Source of the DNA: Cephalotus follicularis | Taxonomy: Eukaryota > Streptophyta > Magnoliopsida > Oxalidales > Cephalotaceae | DNA length: 64,000 nt | Assembly (NCBI GenBank): GCA_001972305.1 | Contig: BDDD01002042.1 | Coordinates: forward strand, 77,548-141,547 | Direction: 5' to 3' | Shown here: positions 1 through 10,433 of the stretch, in pieces | Layout of the letters: every line of letters starts with the position of its first letter | Numbering within the stretch: the first letter of the stretch is position 1 | The notes under the pieces: generated by a model | What the model saw: only the letters and a program-made list of their open reading frames with translations | What the model was told of the DNA's origin: nothing | Database searches by the model: none | Position numbers and translations under genes: made by a program

Positions 1-74
1 CGGATCTCTGACCACTCCAAGTTGTTCTAGAGAGGAAGACAAGGAAGCTCGTCTACCACTCCCATGAAAACATG

Positions 75-420
75 AGGAGGAGAAACCATAATATCCGTAC
101 TGCCAGACTAGGTGGTCCGAGAAGGTCACTCGTCATAATGCCTGAGGAGATTCAAGCCCGAGAAGGCATCTTCAACAAAACACCCGAGAGGCTAATTCAC
201 TCAGCAAATGCCCGAGGAGGCCTAACTCAACAAGGCATCCGAGAAGCTTTACTCAACAACACCTGAGAAGCTTTACTCAACACCCGAAAAGACACCACAC
301 TCAACAATGCCTGGGGAGACACTTCAATCAGCAATGCCAGTGGAGACACCATACTCAGCAATGCCCGGGGAGACACCATACTCAACAATGCTTGGGGAGA
401 CACCACACTAAAGAAGGTGT
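75..420 (-). repeat. Degenerate CCCGAGGAG motif array in LTR-like DNA
   Basis: About a dozen imperfect units of roughly 25-35 bp, each with a core like CCCGAGGAG or CCTGGGGAG followed by ACTCAACAA-type spacers. The reverse complement (CTCCTCGGG) matches the TCCTCGGA motif that recurs in the LTR block at 17.1-24.9 kb, so this is probably part of a related LTR in minus orientation. Small open frames here are read-through of the repeat and not genes. Confidence 0.6.
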
Positions 421-429
421 TCGGCATGT

Positions 430-1290
430 ACTGCTCGACAAGGAATGCGCATCACACTGGCTCCTCGGCCAGGACGCACATCATACTAACTCCCTAGCAA
501 GAACACACATCTTACCACATCTATAACATCCGTGTTCGTCACATGAAATTTGGGGAACCTCATCAACCCAGAATCTCGAATGCTATAACACTGGCTCACA
601 AACAACTCAACACTAAGTGGTTAAGTCAGTAAAAATAATAAAACTAAATCACAGTAACAGATCACATACCTGGGTCTCTCAAGACCAGTTCCTGCAACGC
701 TTACCAGTTCCTTGGAACTCCGAATCGCTACTGGATTCGTACATTCCAGAAACTCAACTAGCCCACTTGGAGCTTCGGATCTGTCACTGGATCCATATTT
801 CACCATCCTAGAAACCAAACATTCCAAGAATACCATCTTACTACTCAATGTACTGAGGAACACCGATTCCACCATACCACACCCGGGGTAGGGACATCGA
901 AAGACCAGTGAGAATCACCATCAACCACAGTTGGGTACAGTAGAAATGGAGAAAAAGAGAAATAGAGTCTTGCAAGGAGATGCTTCGGCCACACCAAAAG
1001 TAAGAATCCAACGAAAGAGGAGGCTTGAATCTCGCAGGGAGCACACACATACCCCCACACTGGGCTCATGTCACTTCCCTTCTGCCAACGGCTAGCAAAA
1101 GTATGATAATAACTCTAATGACACACGCCTGATCACCTTGGGAGGCGTTAGCTTCCTTTGGAAGCCTCCCTAATATGGCCTAATCAAAATTATTTTCCCT
1201 CCCAAACCACTTTGGGCCTTAACATGCTTAAGAGATAACTCCCAAATGGCCCAAGGAAATATGACATAACACAATCCAGGCCCTTAACAA
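430..1290. other. No gene seen; repeat-derived DNA
   Basis: No frame with recognisable protein similarity. The phrase TATAACACTGG occurs near 583 and again (CATAACACTGG) near 1294, which may mark a duplication or an insertion edge. The stretch lies between two LTR-like blocks and is probably retrotransposon-derived, but I see no terminal repeats. Confidence 0.4.
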
Positions 1291-2339
1291 GCTCATAACA
1301 CTGGTGCTTCACTTGTACCTGACCCATTACGAAAATGGGTCAGCAACACATGGTTGTGTAGGCTATAGTATATGCTATGAAATACAACAGATATAATAGA
1401 TATATATACATGACATGTTATACACATGAATGCCAATTGCAGACAACTTCAGTATACCAACCGTCCTTAAGTGGTTGTATACTTGGCTAGTCCTAATCAT
1501 ATCAAGGACCATAGGCCTGCAGACACTCCATAAATAATCCATAACCATCCATGGGGACTATCAATCCATAGGGTCAAGTACTCCTCTGCCTCTCCGGTCC
1601 GGGATAGTACCTCCACCATCTATACACCCTCTGTGCCATAGCCCTGTGGAGCATAGGATAACACCGGCCACATAATCCATACCATAATGCTAGTCCCGAA
1701 GGTACCAGCCCATACTAGTCCTGAAGGTACTAGCCCATAATAGAGATCTATGCGATCTATACCATACCCATGCCATATCCATACCATACCATGTCACTCC
1801 ACAATGCGGTTATGCCCGTAGGTCACCCAAAAAGGGAGGAATTCATATTCATATAATATGTGACCTACATCCATAATTCTTCATGACGGAAATGAAGATT
1901 ATGAATGGGTTATCTCGTAAGGTCTTAATCATAACAATACATCAATCATATTCACACCATACTCGTAGCTCATAACCATATTTCCATTTAAAAGATAGGG
2001 ACCTGACCATAAAAGATCACATAGGATCCATCCGTCAAAACCATTTCGAAAACCAATTCCATAACCATTTTCTTGGTCCCTATCGAAGTTTGTAAAACAA
2101 TAGAGAGGAAGTCCAACTAGGATATCCTCATCCAAATGTCCTAATTGAGTTATCCTAACCATTCTTGAAAACCATTTGTATAAAACTCTTTGTTGAAACT
2201 TTTCTTTAAAGAATCACTTGAAAGTTGATTTAAATATTAAAGATGTTAAAAGAGGATTCACATAGACTACAAGGCCTTATGGAGGCTTCCTATCAATTCC
2301 ATTTGAAGAGAAAACGATTTGGGGTTGAAAACAGGGTGA

Positions 2340-2645
2340 TTTGGCTGAAACAGGGTGCTAGGCGTCGACGCTTTCGTGCTAGGCGTTGACGTTTAGCATC
2401 GATGCTATAGTGCTAGGCATCGACGGTTGAGGCACTATGCCTTGAGCGTCGACGCATGCACTGATCGTCAGACATTCATGCAACACACAAAGCGCCGAAG
2501 CTTTAATTGAAAGCGTCGATGGTTTGTCCATTTTTCCTTAAGCTTCAACAGGTTCAATTTAAAAATCATCGGTTTGCGTGATCAAAGAGTCGACGCTTAT
2601 AGCCAAAGCGTCGACGGTTTGACAGCACCAGGCATTCGTCGAATC
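2340..2645. repeat. GCGTCGACGC motif array
   Basis: At least eight copies of GCGTCGACG(C/G) or decayed forms (GCGTTGACG, GCATCGACG, GCGTCGATG, GCGCCGAAG), often followed by CTT or GTTT. Copies are irregularly spaced and many differ by C-to-T or G-to-A at CpG. The array lies in the predicted leader intron of the minus-strand LTR. The same motif returns at 7.3 kb, 31.2-31.4 kb and in both LTRs of element D. Confidence 0.85.
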
Positions 2646-3150
2646 CATTGTAAAATCCAATTCAAAAACATTTAAATACGTTTAAATTCAATCTGAAGGC
2701 AACTATATGCCCCTAAGGTCGATAGCAAGTTAAAAATAGTTTTAACCCTTTAGATCCGTACCCATAACCCATGAATTTAGAGAGAAAAGGAATTAGGCCT
2801 GTAAACCTAAACTGTCAATTCTCTCTTTGATTCCTGTTTGAATTCGTTTTAAACCATAACAGATACTCTATTTCATTCATCTAGCATGTATACAGCTACC
2901 CATAACCATACCATCATGTAAATCAATCAAAATATGGAAATCAAAGCATATGTAGAACCTACCTTAATTTGGTTGAGAACGGAGAATATGTTACTTGAAT
3001 CCTCGTTCTGCTTCTCTCTTAAAGTTCTTCACTCTGCCACGATACCAAAGACTCCTTCCTTGCTTGATTTCGCCCACTTTCTCTCTATAACTCACACTCT
3101 CTCTAGAATTGAACGAGCAATGAAAATGAGAATAGAAAGAGTTGAACCGT

Positions 3151-3160
3151 ATATATATAG
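3151..3160 (-). promoter_or_regulatory. TATA box of minus-strand LTR
   Basis: The minus strand reads CTATATATAT followed about 30-60 nt later by an A/G-rich GAGAGAG leader, the usual shape of a plant retrotransposon core promoter. No protein gene starts downstream. Confidence 0.5.
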
Positions 3161-3199
3161 AAATAGGCTCCTTTAGGCAAAAATCCCATAATCCATGTT

Positions 3200-4033
3200 T
3201 AGGTTCTACTGAACCCCTATTACCCGTAAATAGTCACAAAGTGTAAAATAGTATATATCATATACAATCCATGCCATCTATCAATACAATATTGTACAAT
3301 ACTGTATAAGTACAAACAATAATGCATACCATTTCGTACATATAAAAATTTGGGGCTTATAGTAGGTCTGCAAGTCTGCTTGACTTTGGCCATTTGGAAA
3401 CTCTTGAAGAAAGAGAGAGAGGAAATGAAAAGCCAGAAAAACTCAAGAGACGTCAAATCAGTTTGTAGAAATGAATAACAAAGCACGACTCACCTGAGAT
3501 TTTGCAAGTAAATATTTGAAGAAAAATCATTTGAAAGTGTGGGGAATCAAAAAGCTTTGTAGAAGAAAAAGAGTTTTGAAATTTGAAAAGACTAAAGTGA
3601 GGAAACTGCAAGCAAGAAGAGACGATTTAAATGGCTTTAAGAGGAAAATTGATCCAGACCATACGTTCTCTACAGGATCAAACGGCCTAATCAACCCATC
3701 AATCAGACACACGAAATGAAGATAACGCTGGCAAGAGCCACAACTGTCTTGCCGCGTAAAACTAGAACTGGGCAAAAAAGTGAGAGAAGCCCATATGCCA
3801 ATAAAAGGCTTAATTGAGCATCACAGATTTGCTCAAGCAAGACCACCTCATAAATGTTCATCCTCCTCTACAAAGTCCAGAGAACAAGGACCAGAGGGGC
3901 ATCTGATAAGAAAAAAGTCCTATATGAAATCAGGCACTGACACATGTCAGTTGGAGCCATAGACACATGGGAAAATCGACAGCTCTCTTGCCCCGTAAAA
4001 CTAGAACTGGGCCAAAAAGTGAGAGAAGCCTTG
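3200..4033. other. No gene seen; contains a 45-bp direct repeat
   Basis: No credible coding frame. Two near-identical segments of about 45 bp, at 3749-3792 and 3988-4032 (core GTAAAACTAGAACTGGGC), lie 240 bp apart in the same orientation, followed in both cases by GAGAGAAGCC. This is probably a local duplication in retrotransposon DNA. Confidence 0.5.
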
Positions 4034-4596
4034 ATAGTTGTAGCCACTTGGCATGGTTGCACCTATTGGCATATATGTATATACATATGTATATGTACGT
4101 GTGGTGATATATTATATATTGCATTATGAGTGCATTCATTTCATGACATTCATTATCACTGACCTTGAATTACACTTATGATTTAGCCGAGTGAGGACAA
4201 AGGCTAACCCCCTACTATTGCAGATTGATGCAGTGTTATGGATTTCGACCGTGCACGGCCGAATCAGAGGGGAGATGGAGCTTTATTTGCTTAGAATAAA
4301 TGTTAAACGATGTATTAAAACATGTTCTATTTTGGATTACTATTTTAATGTATTAATCGACTTTGATCACGCTCTGTTTGTGGGTATTTGACAATGGCTT
4401 AATGATGTTAAATGTTGGAATCACGTGGTATGGGACACATGATTCGGTTTGCTTATTCAACTTATTATTAAGTGCTTCCGCAAATGTTAATGGAATTGAA
4501 GTTTTAAATTTTATGGTATTTTATATAAGCTGGATAATATTATGTTGATTGCCTTTACCGTTTTCATGCTGTGATATCGGGAACGGGGTGTGAACG
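4034..4596 (+). mobile_element. LTR 3' end fragment, family A-like
   Basis: This segment matches the reverse complement of 7976-8530 in the element A 3' LTR: GCATGGTTGCACCTATTGGC, the AT-rich stretch, GCCGAGTGAGGACAAAGGCT, the CTAACCCCCTACTATTGCAG module (acceptor-like AG ending at 4223) and an end reading GGGGTGTGAAC, close to the GGGTGTGACA terminus of family A. The U3 and 5' part are missing or replaced. It abuts the pararetrovirus fragment. Confidence 0.75.
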
Positions 4597-4640
4597 TTAG
4601 CTATGCACGTGAAACAGAAAAGTTTAAAAAATTTTAAAAC

Positions 4641-4895
4641 ATGAATAAATTGTGTAGGGCTATGTCTTCGAGAATATTTTGTGGTTCAGACACTAGTAAT
4701 AATTCAAATAGAGGTAAAGAATTAGATGGAAGAATAAAACAATTACAAAATTTGAGACCATCAAACAAAAAAGTTTGTAACAATTGCTATTATTATGAAA
4801 AACCTAATCATATTGCAAAATATTGTCATACAAGATTACAAATTAAGAAATTAGATGAATCTAAAAATCAATATAATACTCTTAAAAATATTTAA
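4641..4895 (+). pseudogene. Pararetroviral zinc-knuckle region, damaged
   Basis: The 84-residue frame contains a CCHC-like nucleic-acid-binding motif at about residues 46-62 with the spacing of a retroviral/caulimovirid knuckle, but the position expected to hold the second cysteine reads Tyr. In caulimovirids this motif marks the C-terminal part of the capsid protein. The frame closes at 4893 and downstream frames continue the same AT-rich character, so it is a piece of a larger broken reading frame. Confidence 0.65.
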
Positions 4896-5092
4896 AAATC
4901 TCCAGAAATAATTTCTCCTACATGCACTGAAATAAAACTCCAAACAATTAAAGTCAATAAACCATTTGAGATCAATAAAGATTTAATAAGAGAAGATTTT
5001 TTTTAAACAAAATATTTAAGAAAAAGATACAATTCTTTAAAAAATATTCTTTAACTGAACAAAATGATATTCGAACTGCATGATATGAATAC

Positions 5093-5662
5093 ATGACTAA
5101 AATCAAGGCTCATGTTATGTTTTTTGATTATTTACCAATTCACATTAATCAACAAGAAAATAAAAATTATTTTGAAGAAGAAAATAAAAGTATAGAAATT
5201 GAAAATTTTAAAGAAAACAAACATTTTTTTACGAATCAAACCACTGATAACAAAGTAATTAAAAACATTTATCCATTATCTAAAGAAGTTGAAATCAGTA
5301 AAATTCAAACAATTCTTTTACAGATTAAAAAAATTGAGACACCATTAACTATACATGAAATTGATAAAATTAATGAGCAATCTTGTAAAAAAGAAACTGA
5401 ATGTTTTCAACATCCAGATTCTTCAATACAAATTCAGCAAATTAACAATTCTTCTTCAGACTCTGAACAAGAATCTGATGATTATAATATTCACAACTGT
5501 AACAAAAATTTTGAAGATAAAAATTTAGTAATTGAATATTCTTCTACCAACCAAATCTCAGACAACAAAATCATTAAAAATAATTCTCTTCAAACCAATA
5601 TTTCTATTGATATTCCACAAGAAAGCAATGATAATAATAATAGAAAATTAAAAATCAAATAA
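5093..5662 (+). pseudogene. Pararetroviral low-complexity acidic region
   Basis: A 189-residue frame rich in Asn, Lys, Glu, Ile and Ser with no recognisable enzyme motif. Its position between the zinc-knuckle and protease frames, the shared AT-rich codon use and the same strand place it in the pararetroviral polyprotein. A second short frame at 5795-6016 (PRLKREYLLKLKYLI) looks like the charged linker preceding the protease. Function of the original segment is not inferred. Confidence 0.5.
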
Positions 5663-6278
5663 AATAAACATTCTTTCACAGAAACAATTAAAGATAAAAA
5701 TATTCAAATAAAATAAACTAAAGAAAATCATGAAAAAATAAGAATAAAAAAAATTTGTATAGCAAAAATTCAAGACAATAATCAAAAATTTTGTATGATA
5801 AATACTGATAAACAAAAAGAGTCCAGTTTCTTATTAAAATTAGTCGATAAAATTGATGATCCAAGATTAAAAAGAGAATATTTATTAAAACTAAAATATT
5901 TAATATCAAATGAACCTGCAACATCAACTAATCGACCATATACATTACAAAAAATATTTCAAAATTTTAATAATCCATTACCACAAAGTTTAACGTTACA
6001 AGATTTGCAATACTAAACAAGAATTACAAAAATTTAAACAAAAAACAAAAAAACAAATAACACATTTAGAACAATTATTATTATAATACCATTCATCTTC
6101 TTCCTCTTCTAATAAAGAACCTGACCCTATTGATTCAGAAATTCAAAAAGAAACATCAGCCAAATTCATTAACTTAATAGAAAGAATAACATATCAAAAA
6201 TGACTTATTAACATTACCATTACAATACAAAATTCTTTTAAATTACAAACAACTGTCCTAATAGATTAAGGTGTACAA

Positions 6279-6674
6279 ATGAATTGTATACAAGAAGGAT
6301 TAATCCCAACAAAATTCTTTGAAAAAAATAAACAAAAATTATATAATGCAAATGGTGAAAACCTTAGTGCAAAATTTAAAATTTCTGATGTCCATATCTG
6401 TAATGCAGACATTTGTATCAAACAATCGTTTATCTTAGTCAAAGATTTAGACATAGAAATAATCCTAAGACAACCATTTTTAGAAGTTATTAAGCCATTC
6501 AAAGTAAAAACCGAAGGAATCACAACAAAAATATTTCAACAAAAAATTTTATTTGCTTTTAATGAAAAACCAATTACTAAAGAAATTAATCTTTTAAATA
6601 CATTATCCATGTTTAAAGAAAATTCAATAAATTTGATAAAAACAAAAAGAAATCATTTGTATTTTATGAAATAA
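6279..6674 (+). pseudogene. Pararetroviral aspartic protease remnant
   Basis: Residues resembling a retropepsin fold: a stretch before this frame ends in an Asp-containing motif interrupted by a stop near 6268, then strands around 'IILRQPFLEVI', the usual ILG-x-PF(L) flap/core position. Retropepsins cleave the viral polyprotein and need an Asp-(Ser/Thr)-Gly triad; here that segment is broken by a stop codon, so it cannot be active as it stands. It is followed 124 bp later by the RT frame. Confidence 0.7.
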
Positions 6675-6797
6675 GAAATATTATATCAAAAACTTGAAGA
6701 ACAATTAAAAACTTCGTAAATCGGAGAAAAAATTAATTCATTAAAAAATAACATAATCAACAATCTTTGTTCAGACCTTCCCGATGCCTTTTGGCAC

Positions 6798-7184
6798 ATG
6801 AAACGTCATGGGTTGTCCTTACCATATAAAAAAGATTTCTCTGAACGAAACATTCCTACTAAAGTAAAAGCAATTCAAATGACACATAAATTAATGGAAC
6901 ATTGTAAAAAAGAAATTCATGAATTATTGAATAAAAAATTAATTAGGCATAGCAAATCCCCTTGGAATTATACAGCATTTTATGTCAATAAAAATTCAGA
7001 AATTGAACGGGGAACACCAAGATTAGTCATAAATTATAAACTATTAAACACTGCTTTACAATGTATTACACATCCCATTCCTAACAAAAAAGATTTATTA
7101 AAAATATTAACTAAAACAATCTCAGATTTTTTACTCACTCAACTTGGAGCTCAAAGGACGACCAATCCAATTGAACACTTATAA
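6798..7184 (+). pseudogene. Pararetroviral reverse transcriptase, N-terminal fragment
   Basis: A 128-residue frame with the RT entry region typical of Caulimoviridae: a KKELL.KKLI-like helix, 'SPWNYTAFYVN', then 'RLVINYKLLN' and 'PIPNKKDLL' (motif 1/fingers). The catalytic YxDD motif and everything after motif 1 are absent because similarity stops at about 7150-7184. The fragment is therefore 3'-truncated and non-functional. Confidence 0.85.
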
Positions 7185-7819
7185 ATTTATTGTTGATGCA
7201 GATTCACACATGAATAACCAACTCCAAAGGCATGAATGTCTTTCGGAAGACATCAATATCTTTACACAAATGCATCGACGCTTTTGAAAGAAAGCATCAA
7301 CGCTATTGTGTGCTATACTCACAGTGGTCAATCTTTTGAGCATTGATGCTTTAAAATGAAAGCATCAATGCCTTCTATAATGGCGTCGACCCCCAAAGGA
7401 AAAGCATAGACGTCATTGGGCATGGGACTTAAGGGATTAAAAGGAAAAGGCATCGATGATTATGGGCAAAAGCATCGGTGCCCTCGTCCAAATAGCGCTA
7501 ACGCTATCCAAAAGCGTCGACATTTCTCTATAATCAATCCCAAAGGTCCTAAACTCAATCATTAGTTAATTTTTTTTGTAAAAACTAATCATTTCACACT
7601 TTAATATCGATTTATTTATTTCAATTCAGTTTAGAGATTTTATGTCAAATTGCTCCATTTTCAATTCAAGCTCAAGTACATCAAATATCAAGTAACCAAT
7701 CACTTTATATTCAATCAATACATGCATATAAATAACTATATGTTATTGAAAAAGTCTGTAAACCATGTATGATACTTTCTAAGTCAGTTTATATAATAAT
7801 ATATATATATACATATATA

Positions 7820-7850
<31 letters not shown>

Positions 7851-7851
7851 C
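7185..7851. repeat. GCGTCGACGC motif array and TA-rich tract
   Basis: From about 7264 to 7515 there are ten or more decayed GCRTCGAYGC motifs (such as GCATCGACGCTTTTG, GCGTCGACCCCC), frequently in opposed pairs around AAAG runs, like the arrays in element D. From about 7797 to 7850 there is an almost pure TA tract ending at an LTR start (TGTAACGCCCC). No coding frame. It is probably an LTR fragment truncated on both sides. Confidence 0.7.
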
Positions 7852-7975
7852 TGTAACGCCCCGTAATGTTTCCTTCTTGGAGATAAAGAAAGTTTGAGGA
7901 TAAAAAGCTTATGTTAAAAAGGCCCAAGGGCTTAAGGGCAAATAATAGAAGTTAAGGAGCTAAGTGCAAAGTTTC
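7852..7975 (+). mobile_element. Start of an older LTR split by element A
   Basis: Begins TGTAACGCCCC, the same style of 5' LTR end as the chromoviruses in this window, and runs into element A. Its continuation is 17111 onward: the 5 bases on each side of element A are GTTTC (7971-7975) and GCTTC (17111-17115), a target-site duplication with one transition. Element A therefore inserted into this older LTR. Confidence 0.65.
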
Positions 7976-8347
7976 TGTCACACCCGCTTCATTGACAACA
8001 TAAAGGTCATGGCAATTTAACACAAATATTCAGCTTATGCAAATACGGTAAATTTAAAACTTTAAATACCATTAACATCTTGTGGAAGCATTTACATATA
8101 AGCTGAAAGTAAAACCGAACCATGCGTCCCATACCATATGATTCCAATATTTAACATTATTTAGTCATTGTCAACTGCCCACAAACGGAGCGTGATCAAA
8201 GTCGATCAACATCACTTTATACATTAGTACAATAATCTGAAATAAAACATGTTTTAATACATTGTTTAACATTTATTAAATTAGATAAAACTTCATCTCC
8301 CCTCTGATTTGGCCGCGCACGGTCGATATCCAAGTCACTGCATCAAT

Positions 8348-9805
8348 CTGTAATAGTAGGGGGTTAGCCTTTGTCCTCACTCGGCTAAATCATAAGTGTA
8401 ATTTAGGGTCAATGATAAAGAATGTCATGTAATGAATGCATCCATGATGCAATACATAGTATATCACAATACATATATATATGTATACATATATGTATCT
8501 ATGCCAATAGGTGCAACCATGCTAGGTGGCTACAGCCATCAAATCATCAACCATGTCTCAAAGGAAAAATCAAATCAAATCAAATCGGTACGAAGAGCGC
8601 CGCCATCTCCTGGCCCCGACGTCGTACTCTTACTCCGGCACTCGACTCCCGGGTCACGAAGCAAGGCAACAAATCAAACTCATGATGCTCGCACTCTGTG
8701 TTCAGCAATCATGATAACCTGTGTTACTTGCACTATGTGTCTAGTAACATTGTATTTGGGCATTCCTAGCCATCTCCTGGCCCCTAGGAAAACATCCCAC
8801 CACCAGCCATCGGCGACACTCTGTCACCCCAGCCAGTACGGCATCAATCACAATCAACAAATCAAATATAATCTAATCGTTTCCCAGTAATTTATAAAAT
8901 ACTGGAAATAATACATTTATTTTAAAATGTATTGCATCTTTGAAACCATGTTTCAATCCATCGAAAACATACATTTATCAAAATATACATTTTCATATCA
9001 AATAATGATTTGTATAAAATCATGTACACATTTCTAAAATGAATAAAACACTTTAGAATCATTCGCATTTCAATCATTAATTCATTTCATATCAAAATGA
9101 TGCAAACATATGCTAAAAATGCAAGTTAGTCGCTCAACAGTCGACTGCCCCTTCATGACAGTCGGCTATTTCCTCATGACAGTCGGTTGTTTCCTCTTAA
9201 CAGTTGGCTGTCCCAGATTTGACAGTCGGCTGCCTCCCTCAAGAGTCGGCTGTCTCATGTTTGACAGTCGGCTGCTGGCATAACAGCCAATTGTCTCCTC
9301 AAGACAGTCGGCTATTTCATGAATAGTACGTATCTTCTATATCGCCGCTCAACCCAGCATTATCATCTCAGCTAATCCGGGTAAAGTGACACGTGGACAG
9401 TCAACTGTCATCCCAAACAGTTGGTTGTGCCATCAACCAGTCGGCTGCCTTCTCTTGGCAATCGACTAATCATATAGAAGGAGAAAACCTCCATTAAAAC
9501 GCATGAACAGTCGACTGGCTCCTTAGCACAGTAGGTTGTTTCCCTCGAGCAGTCGGTTGTTTGCACTGAACAGTCAACTGGTAACCTTGAAGTGTCGGAT
9601 GTCCTATTTGGACAGTCGGCTGGTCCTACATGCAGTGCACAAAAACAACAGAAAATACATGCAATCATCAATCCAAATCCAAACACAACAGAGCATTTAT
9701 CATCATCAACAAATTTCATGCTCATATCACAGTCCATTGCATGCATTTAATTCATAAACGTCCATTATAACGGAACTTAAATAACAATTATAAAATTTCC
9801 TCTAC
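8348..9805 (-). other. Predicted leader intron in element A 3' LTR
   Basis: Donor-like CAAAG|GTAGAG at 9805 and acceptor-like CCCCCTACTATTACAG at 8348 on the minus strand enclose 1,458 bp that contains the larger CAGTCGACTG array. Donor and acceptor positions are matched in element D (1,465 bp). Splicing is inferred from sequence only. Confidence 0.45.
9125..9625. repeat. CAGTCGGCTG/CAGTCGACTG array (leader copy)
   Basis: About 19 units at roughly 20-30 bp spacing with core CAGTCGRCTG and decayed forms (CAGTTGGCTG, CAGTCAACTG, CAGTCGGTTG), followed by TCTC, TTTC or CCTC spacers. CAGTCGACTG is a perfect 10-bp palindrome. The equivalent array in the 5' LTR is 15786-16298. Confidence 0.92.
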
Positions 9806-10090
9806 CTTTGAACTCCAAGTTAGGAGTTTCAATCCACCTCTTTAAGTCCAAATCTGAGGCTTTTGAACTCCCACAACTCGTCCAGCAACTCCAACAGGTT
9901 CGGTTCTTGCCACTGGTTCGAGTCTCCAAGTCCTCAGCTCAAAAGAAAGCACCTTGGATCAACAACACACTCACTTTCTCCTCTTTCTCTCCACTCTTTT
10001 ATTCTCTCTTTTCCTCTCTGTGAAAATGGTGAAGATTGGAGGAGGAAAAACGTGTTTTTATGGAGAAAACACATCTCTCTTTCTTCTGTC

Positions 10091-10100
10091 AATATAAATC
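10091..10100 (-). promoter_or_regulatory. TATA box, element A 3' LTR
   Basis: Minus strand GATTTATATT, about 335 bp inside the LTR from its 5' end, followed by an AGAAAGAGAGA leader. The 5' LTR equivalent is at about 16769-16779. Confidence 0.55.
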
Positions 10101-10139
10101 CAAAACACCCACTTTTCTGCCAATAGTCTGGCGCGCACG

Positions 10140-10300
10140 TTGTGCTGCCAGACCTGTCGGCAGTTGACTGCCTCGACTTGACAGTCGGCTGTCTCTGCCG
10201 ATAGTCTCCCAGCTGGATGTTTCTCATAGCAGTTGGCTGGTTCCTTCCCTTAGGGTCCAGTCGACTGCTTCCTTCTTGCAATCGGCTGCCCACCCCGCAC
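10140..10300. repeat. CAGTCGGCTG array (U3 copy)
   Basis: Five or six motif copies (CAGTTGACTG, CAGTCGGCTG, CAGTTGGCTG, CAGTCGACTG, CAATCGGCTG) directly upstream of the TATA box in element orientation. The matching array in the 5' LTR is at about 16830-16970. The position makes it a candidate enhancer or silencer element. Confidence 0.85.
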
Positions 10301-10433
10301 AACACACACTTTCACATCTTTTCTTGCAACTTTTCAATGCACAAGAGAGGAAAATCATAATTCTCATTAATTCAAAGCGTAAATTACATTGGAAATATAA
10401 TATTACACTTTAATGAAAATCCCGGGCGTTACA

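Larger units (their letters stand above)
1290..3200 (-). mobile_element. Partial LTR, minus orientation
   Basis: Reading the minus strand there is a TATA box (3160-3151), a purine/pyrimidine-rich leader, a strong splice-donor-like AAG|GTAGGT at 2962, an array of GCGTCGACGC-type motifs, and an acceptor-like run ending GGGTCAG at 1319. The same order and nearly the same donor-acceptor distance (about 1.64 kb) occur in the LTRs of element B at 43-56 kb, including the GCTGACC...CAG|GTAC acceptor context. LTR termini, PBS and coding region are not identifiable, so it is a solo or truncated LTR. Orientation rests on the promoter-like order. Confidence 0.55.
4641..7184 (+). mobile_element. Endogenous pararetrovirus fragment (Caulimoviridae-like), broken
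   Basis: A very AT-rich island whose plus-strand frames, separated by stops and frameshifts, follow the order of a caulimovirid polyprotein: zinc-knuckle region, acidic/low-complexity region, retropepsin-like protease, then the N-terminal part of reverse transcriptase, where it ends. Composition and codon use differ sharply from flanking LTRs. No viral promoter, tRNA-Met site, complete movement protein or RNase H was recognised. Genus is unresolved; the RT start resembles petuvirus/badnavirus-type endogenous copies. It is a decayed fragment, not a functional unit. Confidence 0.85.
7976..10433 (-). repeat. Element A 3' LTR
   Basis: A 2,458-bp LTR. In element orientation: U3 with a CAGTCGACTG-type array (10300-10140), TATA (10100-10091), leader, donor-like AAAG|GTAGAG at 9805, second array (9620-9125), acceptor module ending at 8348, terminal GGGTGTGACA. 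It is about 430 bp longer than the 5' copy because it retains 8395-8835, which the 5' copy has lost. Confidence 0.93.

Noticed and set aside
227..427. Frame with repeated SVVSPQALLS units
   Set aside because: Translation of the CCCGAGGAG motif array; no evidence of a protein.
7797..7850. TA repeat as a matrix attachment or origin signal
   Set aside because: Plain TA microsatellites recur in this window (24868-24888, 44888-44902, 52316-52331, 56581-56595); nothing beyond low complexity supports a function.
8432..8890. 152-codon plus-strand frame in element A 3' LTR
   Set aside because: It lies in the LTR, antisense to the element, is absent from the 5' LTR because of the 440-bp deletion, and has no domain.
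9125..9625. Regularly spaced repeats resembling a CRISPR array
   Set aside because: Units are 10-bp degenerate palindromes with irregular 10-20 bp spacers inside a plant LTR and recur in the second LTR; there are no cas genes and the genome is eukaryotic.
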